Assembly: GCA_023634235.1 (NCBI GenBank)
Contig: JAMKCF010000063.1
Span: forward strand, 124,001-188,000
Reading direction: 5' to 3'
Length of the DNA stretch: 64,000 bases
Source: Pisaster brevispinus
Lineage: Eukaryota; Echinodermata; Asteroidea; Forcipulatida; Asteriidae
The position numbers and the translations under genes are program-made. Shown here piece by piece: positions 1-11,495 of the stretch. Positions within the stretch are counted from its first letter, which is position 1. Every line of letters starts with the position of its first letter. The notes under the pieces were generated by a model that searched no databases, was not told where the DNA came from, and saw only the letters and a program-made list of their open reading frames with translations.

Positions 1-35
1 GTAATTTATTTCGTTTCTTCTTTTTGTGTGTGCAG

Positions 36-186
36 CTCCCCCCTCTGTGTACAAAAATCCCACTGAAGATGCTTTTGAAGCGCTTTCGGAGTGTCCCCGC
101 CTGCAGGCCATTTCCGGTACAAAGATGGTGCACATCGGCCCAAAAAGGCTAATTTTCGGGTGCAGTGATATTCAAGGCACACTCAG
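36..186 (+). other. Exon-like segment A (representative, copy 1; repeated in each unit)
   Basis: This 151-nt segment follows a textbook 3' splice site: a pyrimidine-rich run ending in TGTGTGCAG at 35. It ends at CTCAG before GTACAA at 187, a good 5' splice site. One reading frame is open throughout, starting two bases into a codon and encoding 49 residues that begin PPSVYKNPTEDAF and include MVHIGPKRLIFGC. An internal ATG lies at 125. I do not recognise the peptide. In at least six copies (near 10231, 11668, 12147, 16937, 17416 and 21248) a CAA codon near the end has become TAA, so the peptide is not strictly maintained. The splice signals and open frame are seen directly; that this is or was an exon is inference. 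Confidence 0.45.
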
Positions 187-335
187 GTACAAATTTCGTC
201 TCTCTGGCATTTCTTGTTCATGAGTTATTCTCGAACTGAGCTCGGGTGTTGTTTCAAATCATTCTTCGGATGGACATGTCTTGCCTTTGTTGTTGCTCGG
301 CCCCGGCGCGTGGGCTAATTTGCCGGTGGTTGTAG
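187..335 (+). other. Intron-like segment between A and B (representative, copy 1)
   Basis: This 149-bp stretch begins GTACAA and ends TTGTAG. A branch-point-like GGCTAATT lies about 20 bases before the terminal AG. The frame of segment A meets a TGA at 222-224 if it is not removed. Removing it joins A to B in one open frame. The last third contains the left half of a strong hairpin that spans the AG. Confidence 0.4.
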
Positions 336-351
336 CCCTATTCCGGGGCCG
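298..351 (+). other. GC-rich hairpin around the inner 3' splice site (representative)
   Basis: Positions 298-306 (CGGCCCCGG) are exactly complementary to 343-351 (CCGGGGCCG). Directly inside, 312-317 (GGGCTA) is exactly complementary to 333-338 (TAGCCC). This leaves a 5 by 4 internal loop and a 15-nt apical loop. The branch-point-like bases and the AG at 334-335 lie within the structure. It is present in every copy I read. In the two copies with a change here (14713 and 19982) the C-to-T change keeps a G-U pair. The pairing is read directly; any effect on splicing or RNA function is inference. Confidence 0.6.
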
Positions 352-396
352 CTCGCCCCGCCTAGAAAATCGTCAGAGACACGGATCCACGACGAG
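336..396 (+). other. Exon-like segment B (representative, copy 1; repeated in each unit)
   Basis: This 61-nt segment is preceded by TAG at 335 and followed by GTGAGAG at 397, a near-consensus 5' splice site after GAG. Joined to segment A it stays in frame and encodes a proline-rich stretch followed by KSSETRIHDE, ending exactly at a codon boundary. If the donor at 397 is not used, the same frame continues for 24 more codons, VRALNGGFPVVENLCKSDLV and four further residues, to a TGA at 469-471. A plus B total 212 nt, not a multiple of three, and B (phase 0) does not match the phase of the next A. Serial splicing along the array would therefore not keep one frame. I do not recognise the product. 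Confidence 0.4.
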
Positions 397-417
397 GTGA
401 GAGCCCTGAATGGTGGC

Positions 418-433
418 TTTCCAGTGGTGGAAA
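418..433 (+). other. Short 6-bp hairpin with 4-nt loop (representative)
   Basis: TTTCCA and TGGAAA flank a GTGG loop. The size matches a histone-mRNA-type stem-loop, but the bases do not. It lies just after the segment B donor and recurs in each unit. In two copies (11921 and 17190) a base in the loop is changed while the stem is kept. Confidence 0.35.
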
Positions 434-3400
434 ACTTGTGCAAATCCGATCTTGTTATGGGTGTGATTTGACCCTCATTGTAATTTATTTCGTTTCTTCT
501 TTTTGTGTGTGCAGCTCCCCCCTCTGTGTACAAAAATCCCACTGAAGATGCTTTTGAAGCGCTTTCGGAGTGTCCCCGCCTGCAGGCCATTTCCGGTACA
601 AAGATGGTGCACATCGGCCCAAAAAGGCTAATTTTCGGGTGCAGTGATATTCAAGGCACACTCAGGTACAAATTTCGTCTCTCTGGCATTTCTTGTTCAT
701 GAGTTATTCTCGAACTGAGCTCGGGTGTTGTTTCAAATCATTCTTCGGATGGACATGTCTTGCCTTTGTTGTTGCTCGGCCCCGGCGCGTGGGCTAATTT
801 GCCGGTGGTTGTAGCCCTATTCCGGGGCCGCTCGCCCCGCCTAGAAAATCGTCAGAGACACGGATTCACGACGAGGTGAGAGCCCTGAATGGTGGCTTTC
901 CAGTGGTGGAAAACTTGTGCAAATCCGATCTTGTTATGGGTGTGATTTGACCCTCATTGTAATTTATTTCGTTTCTTCTTTTTGTGTGTGCAGCTCCCCC
1001 CTCTGTGTACAAAAATCCCACTGAAGATGCTTTTGAAGCGCTTTCGGAGTGTCCCCGCCTGCAGGCCATTTCCGGTACAAAGATGGTGCACATCGGCCCA
1101 AAAAGGCTAATTTTCGGGTGCAGTGATATTCAAGGCACACTCAGGTACAAATTTTGTCTCTCTGGCATTTCTTGTTCATGAGTTATTCTCGAACTGAGCT
1201 CGGGTGTTGTTTCAAATCATTCTTCGGATGGACATGTCTTGCCTTTGTTGTTGCTCGGCCCCGGCGCGTGGGCTAATTTGCCGGTGGTTGTAGCCCTATT
1301 CCGGGGCCGCTCGCCCCGCCTAGAAAATCGTCAGAGACACGGATTCACGACGAGGTGAGAGCCCTGAATGGTGGCTTTCCAGTGGTGGAAAACTTGTGCA
1401 AATCCGATCTTGTTATGGGTGTGATTTGACCCTCATTGTAATTTATTTCGTTTCTTCTTTTTGTGTGTGCAGCTCCCCCCTCTGTGTACAAAAATCCCAC
1501 TGAAGATGCTTTTGAAGCGCTTTCGGAGTGTCCCCGCCTGCAGGCCATTTCCGGTACAAAGATGGTGCACATCGGCCCAAAAAGGCTAATTTTCGGGTGC
1601 AGTGATATTCAAGGCACACTCAGGTACAAATTTCGTCTCTCTGGCATTTCTTGTTCATGAGTTATTCTCGAACTGAGCTCGGGTGTTGTTTCAAATCATT
1701 CTTCGGATGGACATGTCTTGCCTTTGTTGTTGCTCGGCCCCGGCGCGTGGGCTAATTTGCCGGTGGTTGTAGCCCTATTCCGGGGCCGCTCGCCCCGCCT
1801 AGAAAATCGTCAGAGACACGGATCCACGACGACGTGAGAGCCCTGAATGGTGGCTTTCCAGTGGTGGAAAACTTGTGCAAATCCGACCTTGTTATGGGTG
1901 TGATTTGACCCTCATTGTAATTTATTTCGTTTCTTCTTTTTGTGTGTGCAGCTCCCCCCTCTGTGTACAAAAATCCCACTGAAGATGCTTTTGAAGCGCT
2001 TTCGGAGTGTCCCCGCCTGCAGGCCATTTCCGGTACAAAGATGGTGCACATCGGCCCAAAAAGGCTAATTTTCGGGTGCAGTGATATTCAAGGCACACTC
2101 AGGTACAAATTTCGTCTCTCTGGCATTTCTTGTTCATGAGTTATTCTCGAACTGAGCTCGGGTGTTGTTTCAAATCATTCTTCGGATGGACATGTCTTGC
2201 CTTTGTTGTTGCTCGGCCCCGGCGCGTGGGCTAATTTGCCGGTGGTTGTAGCCCTATTCCGGGGCCGCTCGCCCCGCCTAGAAAATCGTCAGAGACACGG
2301 ATCCACGACGAGGTGAGAGCCCTGAATGGTGGCTTTCCAGTGGTGGAAAACTTGTGCAAATCCGATCTTGTTATGGGTGTGATTTGACCCTCATTGTAAT
2401 TTATTTCGTTTCTTCTTTTTGTGTGTGCAGCTCCCCCCTCTGTGTACAAAAATCCCACTGAAGATGCTTTTGAAGCGCTTTCGGAGTGTCCCCGCCTGCA
2501 GGCCATTTCCGGTACAAAGATGGTGCACATCGGCCCAAAAAGGCTAATTTTCGGGTGCAGTGATATTCAAGGCACACTCAGGTACAAATTTCGTCTCTCT
2601 GGCATTTCTTGTTCATGAGTTATTCTCGAACTGAGCTCGGGTGTTGTTTCAAATCATTCTTCGGATGGACATGTCTTGCCTTTGTTGTTGCTCGGCCCCG
2701 GCGCGTGGGCTAATTTGCCGGTGGTTGTAGCCCTATTCCGGGGCCGCTCGCCCCGCCTAGAAAATCGTCAGAGACACGGATCCACGACGAGGTGAGAGCC
2801 CTGAATGGTGGCTTTCCAGTGGTGGAAAACTTGTGCAAATCCGATCTTGTTATGGGTGTGATTTGACCCTCATTGTAATTTATTTCGTTTCTTCTTTTTG
2901 TGTGTGCAGCTCCCCCCTCTGTGTACAAAAATCCCACTGAAGATGCTTTTGAAGCGCTTTCGGAGTGTCCCCGCCTGCAGGCCATTTCCGGTACAAAGAT
3001 GGTGCACATCGGCCCAAAAAGGCTAATTTTCGGGTGCAGTGATATTCAAGGCACACTCAGGTACAAATTTCGTCTCTCTGGCATTCCTTGTTCATGAGTT
3101 ATTCTCGAACTGAGCTCGGGTGTTGTTTCAAATCATTCTTCGGATGGACATGTCTTGCCTTTGTTGTTGCTCGGCCCCGGCGCGTGGGCTAATTTGCCGG
3201 TGGTTGTAGCCCTATTCCGGGGCCGCTCGCCCCGCCTAGAAAATCGTCAGAGACACGGATCCACGACGAGGTGAGAGCCCTGAATGGTGGCTTTCCAGTG
3301 GTGGAAAACTTGTGCAAATCCGATCTTGTTATGGGTGTGATTTGACCCTCATTGTAATTTATTTCGTTTCTTCTTTTTGTGTGTGCAGCTCCCCCCTCTG

Positions 3401-6400
3401 TGTACAAAAATCCCACTGAAGATGCTTTTGAAGCGCTTTCGGAGTGTCCCCGCCTGCAGGCCATTTCCGGTACAAAGATGGTGCACATCGGCCCAAAAAG
3501 GCTAATTTTCGGGTGCAGTGATATTCAAGGCACACTCAGGTACAAATTTCGTCTCTCTGGCATTTCTTGTTCATGAGTTATTCTCGAACTGAGCTCGGGT
3601 GTTGTTTCAAATCATTCTTCGGATGGACATGTCTTGCCTTTGTTGTTGCTCGGCCCCGGCGCGTGGGCTAATTTGCCGGTGGTTGTAGCCCTATTCCGGG
3701 GCCGCTCGCCCCGCCTAGAAAATCGTCAGAGACACGGATCCACGACGAGGTGAGAGCCCTGAATGGTGGCTTTCCAGTGGTGGAAAACTTGTGCAAATCC
3801 GATCTTGTTATGGGTGTGATTTGACCCTCATTGTAATTTATTTCGTTTCTTCTTTTTGTGTGTGCAGCTCCCCCCTCTGTGTACAAAAATCCCACTGAAG
3901 ATGCTTTTGAAGCGCTTTCGGAGTGTCCCCGCCTGCAGGCCATTTCCGGTACAAAGATGGTGCACATCGGCCCAAAAAGGCTAATTTTCGGGTGCAGTGA
4001 TATTCAAGGCACACTCAGGTACAAATTTCGTCTCTCTGGCATTTCTTGTTCATGAGTTATTCTCGAACTGAGCTCGGGTGTTGTTTCAAATCATTCTTCG
4101 GATGGACATGTCTTGCCTTTGTTGTTGCTCGGCCCCGGCGCGTGGGCTAATTTGCCGGTGGTTGTAGCCCTATTCCGGGGCCGCTCGCCCCGCCTAGAAA
4201 ATCGTCAGAGACACGGATCCACGACGAGGTGAGAGCCCTGAATGGTGGCTTTCCAGTGGTGGAAAACTTGTGCAAATCCGATCTTGTTATGGGTGTGATT
4301 TGACCCTCATTGTAATTTATTTCGTTTCTTCTTTTTGTGTGTGCAGCTCCCCCCTCTGTGTACAAAAATCCCACTGAAGATGCTTTTGAAGCGCTTTCGG
4401 AGTGTCCCCGCCTGCAGGCCATTTCCGGTACAAAGATGGTGCACATCGGCCCAAAAAGGCTAATTTTCGGGTGCAGTGATATTCAAGGCACACTCAGGTA
4501 CAAATTTCGTCTCTCTGGCATTTCTTGTTCATGAGTTATTCTCGAACTGAGCTCGGGTGTTGTTTCAAATCATTCTTCGGATGGACATGTCTTGCCTTTG
4601 TTGTTGCTCGGCCCCGGCGCGTGGGCTAATTTGCCGGTGGTTGTAGCCCTATTCCGGGGCCGCTCGCCCCGCCTAGAAAATCGTCAGAGACACGGATCCA
4701 CGACGAGGTGAGAGCCCTGAATGGTGGCTTTCCAGTGGTGGAAAACTTGTGCAAATCCGATCTTGTTATGGGTGTGATTTGACCCTCATTGTAATTTATT
4801 TCGTTTCTTCTTTTTGTGTGTGCAGCTCCCCCCTCTGTGTACAAAAATCCCACTGAAGATGCTTTTGAAGCGCTTTCGGAGTGTCCCCGCCTGCAGGCCA
4901 TTTCCGGTACAAAGATGGTGCACATCGGCCCAAAAAGGCTAATTTTCGGGTGCAGTGATATTCAAGGCACACTCAGGTACAAATTTCGTCTCTCTGGCAT
5001 TTCTTGTTCATGAGTTATTCTCGAACTGAGCTCGGGTGTTGTTTCAAATCATCCTCGGATGGACATGTCTTGCCTTTGTTGTTGCTCGGCCCCGGCGCGT
5101 GGGCTAATTTGCCGGTGGTTGTAGCCCTATTCCGGGGCCGCTCGCCCCGCCTAGAAAATCGTCAGAGACACGGATCCACGACGAGGTGAGAGCCCTGAAT
5201 GGTGGCTTTCCAGTGGTGGAAAACTTGTGCAAATCCGATCTTGTTATGGGTGTGATTTGACCCTCATTGTAATTTATTTCGTTTCTTCTTTTTGTGTGTG
5301 CAGCTCCCCCCTCTGTGTACAAAAATCCCACTGAAGATGCTTTTGAAGCGCTTTCGGAGTGTCCCCGCCTGCAGGCCATTTCCGGTACAAAGATGGTGCA
5401 CATCGGCCCAAAAAGGCTAATTTTCGGGTGCAGTGATATTCAAGGCACACTCAGGTACAAATTTCGTCTCTCTGGCATTTCTTGTTCATGAGTTATTCTC
5501 GAACTGAGCTCGGGTGTTGTTTCAAATCATTCTTCGGATGGACATGTCTTGCCTTTGTTGTTGCTCGGCCCCGGCGCGTGGGCTAATTTGCCGGTGGTTG
5601 TAGCCCTATTCCGGGGCCGCTCGCCCCGCCTAGAAAATCGTCAGAGACACGGATCCACGACGAGGTGAGAGCCCTGAATGGTGGCTTTCCAGTGGTGGAA
5701 AACTTGTGCAAATCCGATCTTGTTATGGGTGTGATTTGACCCTCATTGTAATTTATTTCGTTTCTTCTTTTTGTGTGTGCAGCTCCCCCCTCTGTGCACA
5801 AAAATCCCACTGAAGATGCTTTTGAAGCGCTTTCGGAGTGTCCCCGCCTGCAGGCCATTTCCGGTACAATGATGGTGCACATCGGCCCAAAAAGGCTAAT
5901 TTTCGGGTGCAGTGATATTCAAGGCACACTCAGGTACAAATTTCGTCTCTCTGGCATTTCTTGTTCATGAGTTATTCTCGAACTGAGCTCGGGTGTTGTT
6001 TCAAATCATTCTTCGGATGGACATGTCTTGCCTTTGTTGTTGCTCGGCCCCGGCGCGTGGGCTAATTTGCCGGTGGTTGTAGCCCTATTCCGGGGCCGCT
6101 CGCCCCGCCTAGAAAATCGTCAGAGACACGGATCCACGACGAGGTGAGAGCCCTGAATGGTGGCTTTCCAGTGGTGGAAAACTTGTGCAAATCCGATCTT
6201 GTTATGGGTGTGATTTGACCCTCATTGTAATTTATTTCGTTTCTTCTTTTTGTGTGTGCAGCTCCCCCCTCTGTGTACAAAAATCCCACTGAAGATGCTT
6301 TTGAAGCGCTTTCGGAGTGTCCCCGCCTGCAGGCCATTTCCGGTACAAAGATGGTGCACATCGGCCCAAAAAGGCTAATTTTCGGGTGCAGTGATATTCA

Positions 6401-9400
6401 AGGCACACTCAGGTACAAATTTCGTCTCTCTGGCATTTCTTGTTCATGAGTTATTCTCGAACTGAGCTCGGGTGTTGTTTCAAATCATTCTTCGGATGGA
6501 CATGTCTTGCCTTTGTTGTTGCTCGGCCCCGGCGCGTGGGCTAATTTGCCGGTGGTTGTAGCCCTATTCCGGGGCCGCTCGCCCCGCCTAGAAAATCGTC
6601 AGAGACACGGATCCACGACGAGGTGAGAGCCCTGAATGGTGGCTTTCCAGTGGTGGAAAACTTGTGCAAATCCGATCTTGTTATGGGTGTGATTTGACCC
6701 TCATTGTAATTTATTTCGTTTCTTCTTTTTGTGTGTGCAGCTCCCCCCTCTGTGTACAAAAATCCCACTGAAGATGCTTTTGAAGCGCTTTCGGAGTGTC
6801 CCCGCCTGCAGGCCATTTCCGGTACAAAGATGGTGCACATCGGCCCAAAAAGGCTAATTTTCGGGTGCAGTGATATTCAAGGCACACTCAGGTACAAATT
6901 TCGTCTCTCTGGCATTTCTTGTTCATGAGTTATTCTCGAACTGAGCTCGGGTGTTGTTTCAAATCATTCTTCGGATGGACATGTCTTGCCTTTGTTGTTG
7001 CTCGGCCCCGGCGCGTGGGCTAATTTGCCGGTGGTTGTAGCCCTATTCCGGGGCCGCTCGCCCCGCCTAGAAAATCGTCAGAGACACGGATCCACGACGA
7101 GGTGAGAGCCCTGAATGGTGGCTTTCCAGTGGTGGAAAACTTGTGCAAATCCGATCTTGTTATGGGTGTGATTTGACCCTCATTGTAATTTATTTCGTTT
7201 CTTCTTTTTGTGTGTGCAGCTCCCCCCTCTGTGTACAAAAATCCCACTGAAGATGCTTTTGAAGCGCTTTCGGAGTGTCCCCGCCTGCAGGCCATTTCCG
7301 GTACAAAGATGGTGCACATCGGCCCAAAAAGGCTAATTTTCGGGTGCAGTGATATTCAAGGCACACTCAGGTACAAATTTCGTCTCTCTGGCATTTCTTG
7401 TTCATGAGTTATTCTCGAACTGAGCTCGGGTGTTGTTTCAAATCATTCTTCGGATGGACATGTCTTGCCTTTGTTGTTGCTCGGCCCCGGCGCGTGGGCT
7501 AATTTGCCGGTGGTTGTAGCCCTATTCCGGGGCCGCTCGCCCCGCCTAGAAAATCGTCAGAGACACGGATCCACGACGAGGTGAGAGCCCTGAATGGTGG
7601 CTTTCCAGTGGTGGAAAACTTGTGCAAATCCGATCTTGTTATGGGTGTGATTTGACCCTCATTGTAATTTATTTCGTTTCTTCTTTTTGTGTGTGCAGCT
7701 CCCCCCTCTGTGTACAAAAATCCCACTGAAGATGCTTTTGAAGCGCTTTCGGAGTGTCCCCGCCTGCAGGCCATTTCCGGTACAAAGATGGTGCACATCG
7801 GCCCAAAAAGGCTAATTTTCGGGTGCAGTGATATTCAAGGCACACTCAGGTACAAATTTCGTCTCTCTGGCATTTCTTGTTCATGAGTTATTCTCGAACT
7901 GAGCTCGGGTGTTGTTTCAAATCATTCTTCGGATGGACATGTCTTGCCTTTGTTGTTGCTCGGCCCCGGCGCGTGGGCTAATTTGCCGGTGGTTGTAGCC
8001 CTATTCCGGGGCCGCTCGCCCCGCCTAGAAAATCGTCAGAGACACGGATCTACGACGAGGTGAGAGCCCTGAATGGTGGCTTTCCAGTGGTGGAAAACTT
8101 GTGCAAATCCGATCTTGTTATGGGTGTGATTTGACCCTCATTGTAATTTATTTCGTTTCTTCTTTTTGTGTGTGCAGCTCCCCCCTCTGTGTACAAAAAT
8201 CCCACTGAAGATGCTTTTGAAGCGCTTTCGGAGTGTCCCCGCCTGCAGGCCATTTCCGGTACAAAGATGGTGCACATCGGCCCAAAAAGGCTAATTTTCG
8301 GGTGCAGTGATATTCAAGGCACACTCAGGTACAAATTTCGTCTCTCTGGCATTTCTTGTTCATGAGTTATTCTCGAACTGAGCTCGGGTGTTGTTTCAAA
8401 TCATTCTTCGGATGGACATGTCTTGCCTTTGTTGTTGCTCGGCCCCGGCGCGTGGGCTAATTTGCCGGTGGTTGTAGCCCTATTCCGGGGCCGCTCGCCC
8501 CGCCTAGAAAATCGTCAGAGACACGGATCCACGACGAGGTGAGAGCCCTGAATGGTGGCTTTCCAGTGGTGGAAAACTTGTGCAAATCCGATCTTGTTAT
8601 GGGTGTGATTTGACCCTCATTGTAATTTATTTCGTTTCTTCTTTTTGTGTGTGCAGCTCCCCCCTCTGTGTACAAAAATCCCACTGAAGATGCTTTTGAA
8701 GCGCTTTCGGAGTGTCCCCGCCTGCAGGCCATTTCCGGTACAAAGATGGTGCACATCGGCCCAAAAAGGCTAATTTTCGGGTGCAGTGATATTCAAGGCA
8801 CACTCAGGTACAAATTTCGTCTCTCTGGCATTCCTTGTTCATGAGTTATTCTCGAACTGAGCTCGGGTGTTGTTTCAAATCATTCTTCGGATGGACATGT
8901 CTTGCCTTTGTTGTTGCTCGGCCCCGGCGCGTGGGCTAATTTGCCGGTGGTTGTAGCCCTATTCCGGGGCCGCTCGCCCCGCCTAGAAAATCGTCAGAGA
9001 CACGGATCCACAACGAGGTGAGAGCCCTGAATGGTGGCTTTCCAGTGGTGGAAAACTTGTTCAAATCCGATCTTGTTATGGGTGTGATTTGACCCTCATT
9101 GTAATTTATTTCGTTTCTTCTTTTTGTGTGTGCAGCTCCCCCCTCTGTGTACAAAAATCCCACTGAAGATGCTTTTGAAGCGCTTTCGGAGTGTCCCCGC
9201 CTGCAGGCCATTTCCGGTACAAAGATGGTGCACATCGGCCCAAAAAGGCTAATTTTCGGGTGCAGTGATATTCAAGGCACACTCAGGTACAAATTTCGTC
9301 TCTCTGGCATTTCTTGTTCATGAGTTATTCTCGAACTGAGCTCGGGTGTTGTTTCAAATCATTCTTCGGATGGACATGTCTTGCCTTTGTTGTTGCTCGG

Positions 9401-11495
9401 CCCCGGCGCGTGGGCTAATTTGCCGGTGGTTGTAGCCCTATTCCGGGGCCGCTCGCCCCGCCTAGAAAATCGTCAGAGACACGGATCCACAACGAGGTGA
9501 GAGCCCTGAATGGTGGCTTTCCAGTGGTGGAAAACTTGTGCAAATCCGATCTTGTTATGGGTGTGATTTGACCCTCATTGTAATTTATTTCGTTTCTTCT
9601 TTTTGTGTGTGCAGCTCCCCCCTCTGTGTACAAAAATCCCACTGAAGATGCTTTTGAAGCGCTTTCGGAGTGTCCCCGCCTGCAGGCCATTTCCGGTACA
9701 AAGATGGTGCACATCGGCCCAAAAAGGCTAATTTTCGGGTGCAGTGATATTCAAGGCACACTCAGGTACAAATTTCGTCTCTCTGGCATTTCTTGTTCAT
9801 GAGTTATTCTCGAACTGAGCTCGGGTGTTGTTTCAAATCATTCTTCGGATGGACATGTCTTGCCTTTGTTGTTGCTCGGCCCCGGCGCGTGGGCTAATTT
9901 GCCGGTGGTTGTAGCCCTATTCCGGGGCCGCTCGCCCCGCCTAGAAAATCGTCAGAGACACGGATCCACGACGAGGTGAGAGCCCTGAATGGTGGCTTTC
10001 CAGTGGTGGAAAACTTGTGCAAATCCGATCTTGTTATGGGTGTGATTTGACCCTCATTGTAATTTATTTCGTTTCTTCTTTTTGTGTGTGCAGTTCCCCC
10101 CTCTGTGTACAAAAATCCCACTGAAGATGCTTTTGAAGCGCTTTCGGAGTGTCCCCGCCTGCAGGCCATTTCCGGTACAAAGATGGTGCACATCGGCCCA
10201 AAAAGGCTAATTTTCGGGTGCAGTGATATTTAAGGCACTCTCAGGTACAAATTTCGTCTCTCTGGCATTTCTTGTTCATGAGTTATTCTCGAACTGAGCT
10301 CGGGTGTTGTTTCAAATCATTCTTCGGATGGACATGTCTTGCCTTTGTTGTTGCTCGGCCCCGGCGCGTGGGCTAATTTGCCGGTGGTTGTAGCCCTATT
10401 CCGGGGCCGCTCGCCCCGCCTAGAAAATCGTCAGAGACACGGATCCACGACGAGGTGAGAGCCCTGAATGGTGGCTTTCCAGTGGTGGAAAACTTGTGCA
10501 AATCCGATCTTGTTATGGGTGTGATTTGACCCTCATTGTAATTTATTTCGTTTCTTCTTTTTGTGTGTGCAGCTCCCCCCTCTGTGTACAAAAATCCCAC
10601 TGAAGATGCTTTTGAAGCGCTTTCGGAGTGTCCCCGCCTGCAGGCCATTTCCGGTACAAAGATGGTGCACATCGGCCCAAAAAGGCTAATTTTCGGGTGC
10701 AGTGATATTCAAGGCACACTCAGGTACAAATTTCGTCTCTCTGGCATTTCTTGTTCATGAGTTATTCTCGAACTGAGCTCGGGTGTTGTTTCAAATCATT
10801 CTTCGGATGGACATGTCTTGCCTTTGTTGTTGCTCGGCCCCGGCGCGTGGGCTAATTTGCCGGTGGTTGTAGCCCTATTCCGGGGCCGCTCGCCCCGCCT
10901 AGAAAATCGTCAGAGACACGGATCCACGACGAGGTGAGAGCCCTGAATGGTGGCTTTCCAGTGGTGGAAAACTTGTGCAAATCCGATCTTGTTATGGGTG
11001 TGATTTGACCCTCATTGTAATTTATTTCGTTTCTTCTTTTTGTGTGTGCAGCTCCCCCCTCTGTGTACAAAAATCCCACTGAAGATGCTTTTGAAGCGCT
11101 TTCGGAGTGTCCCCGCCTGCAGGCCATTTCCGGTACAAAGATGGTGCACATCGGCCCAAAAAGGCTAATTTTCGGGTGCAGTGATATTCAAGGCACACTC
11201 AGGTACAAATTTCGTCTCTCTGGCATTTCTTGTTCATGAGTTATTCTCGAACTGAGCTCGGGTGTTGTTTCAAATCATTCTTCGGATGGACATGTCTTGC
11301 CTTTGTTGTTGCTCGGCCCCGGCGCGTGGGCTAATTTGCCGGTGGTTGTAGCCCTATTCCGGGGCCGCTCGCCCCGCCTAGAAAATCGTCAGAGACACGG
11401 ATCCACGACGAGGTGAGAGCCCTGAATGGTGGCTTTCCAGTGGTGGAAAACTTGTGCAAATCCGATCTTGTTATGGGTGTGATTTGACCCTCATT

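Noticed and set aside
26..223. A 65-codon plus-strand frame per unit taken as a complete small gene
   Set aside because: It begins at GTG inside the pyrimidine tract and runs past a strong donor into intron-like sequence. The splice-bounded segment 36-186 explains the open frame better.
298..433. H/ACA snoRNA in each unit
   Set aside because: There is a hairpin followed by AGAAAA, which fits the loose H-box pattern, but no proper second hairpin followed by ACA at the right distance.
315..614. A 99-codon minus-strand open frame repeated in nearly every 479-bp unit
   Set aside because: It runs antisense across the exon-like segment and the intron-like pyrimidine tract, has no recognisable domain and lacks splice or promoter support. 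It recurs because the array repeats.
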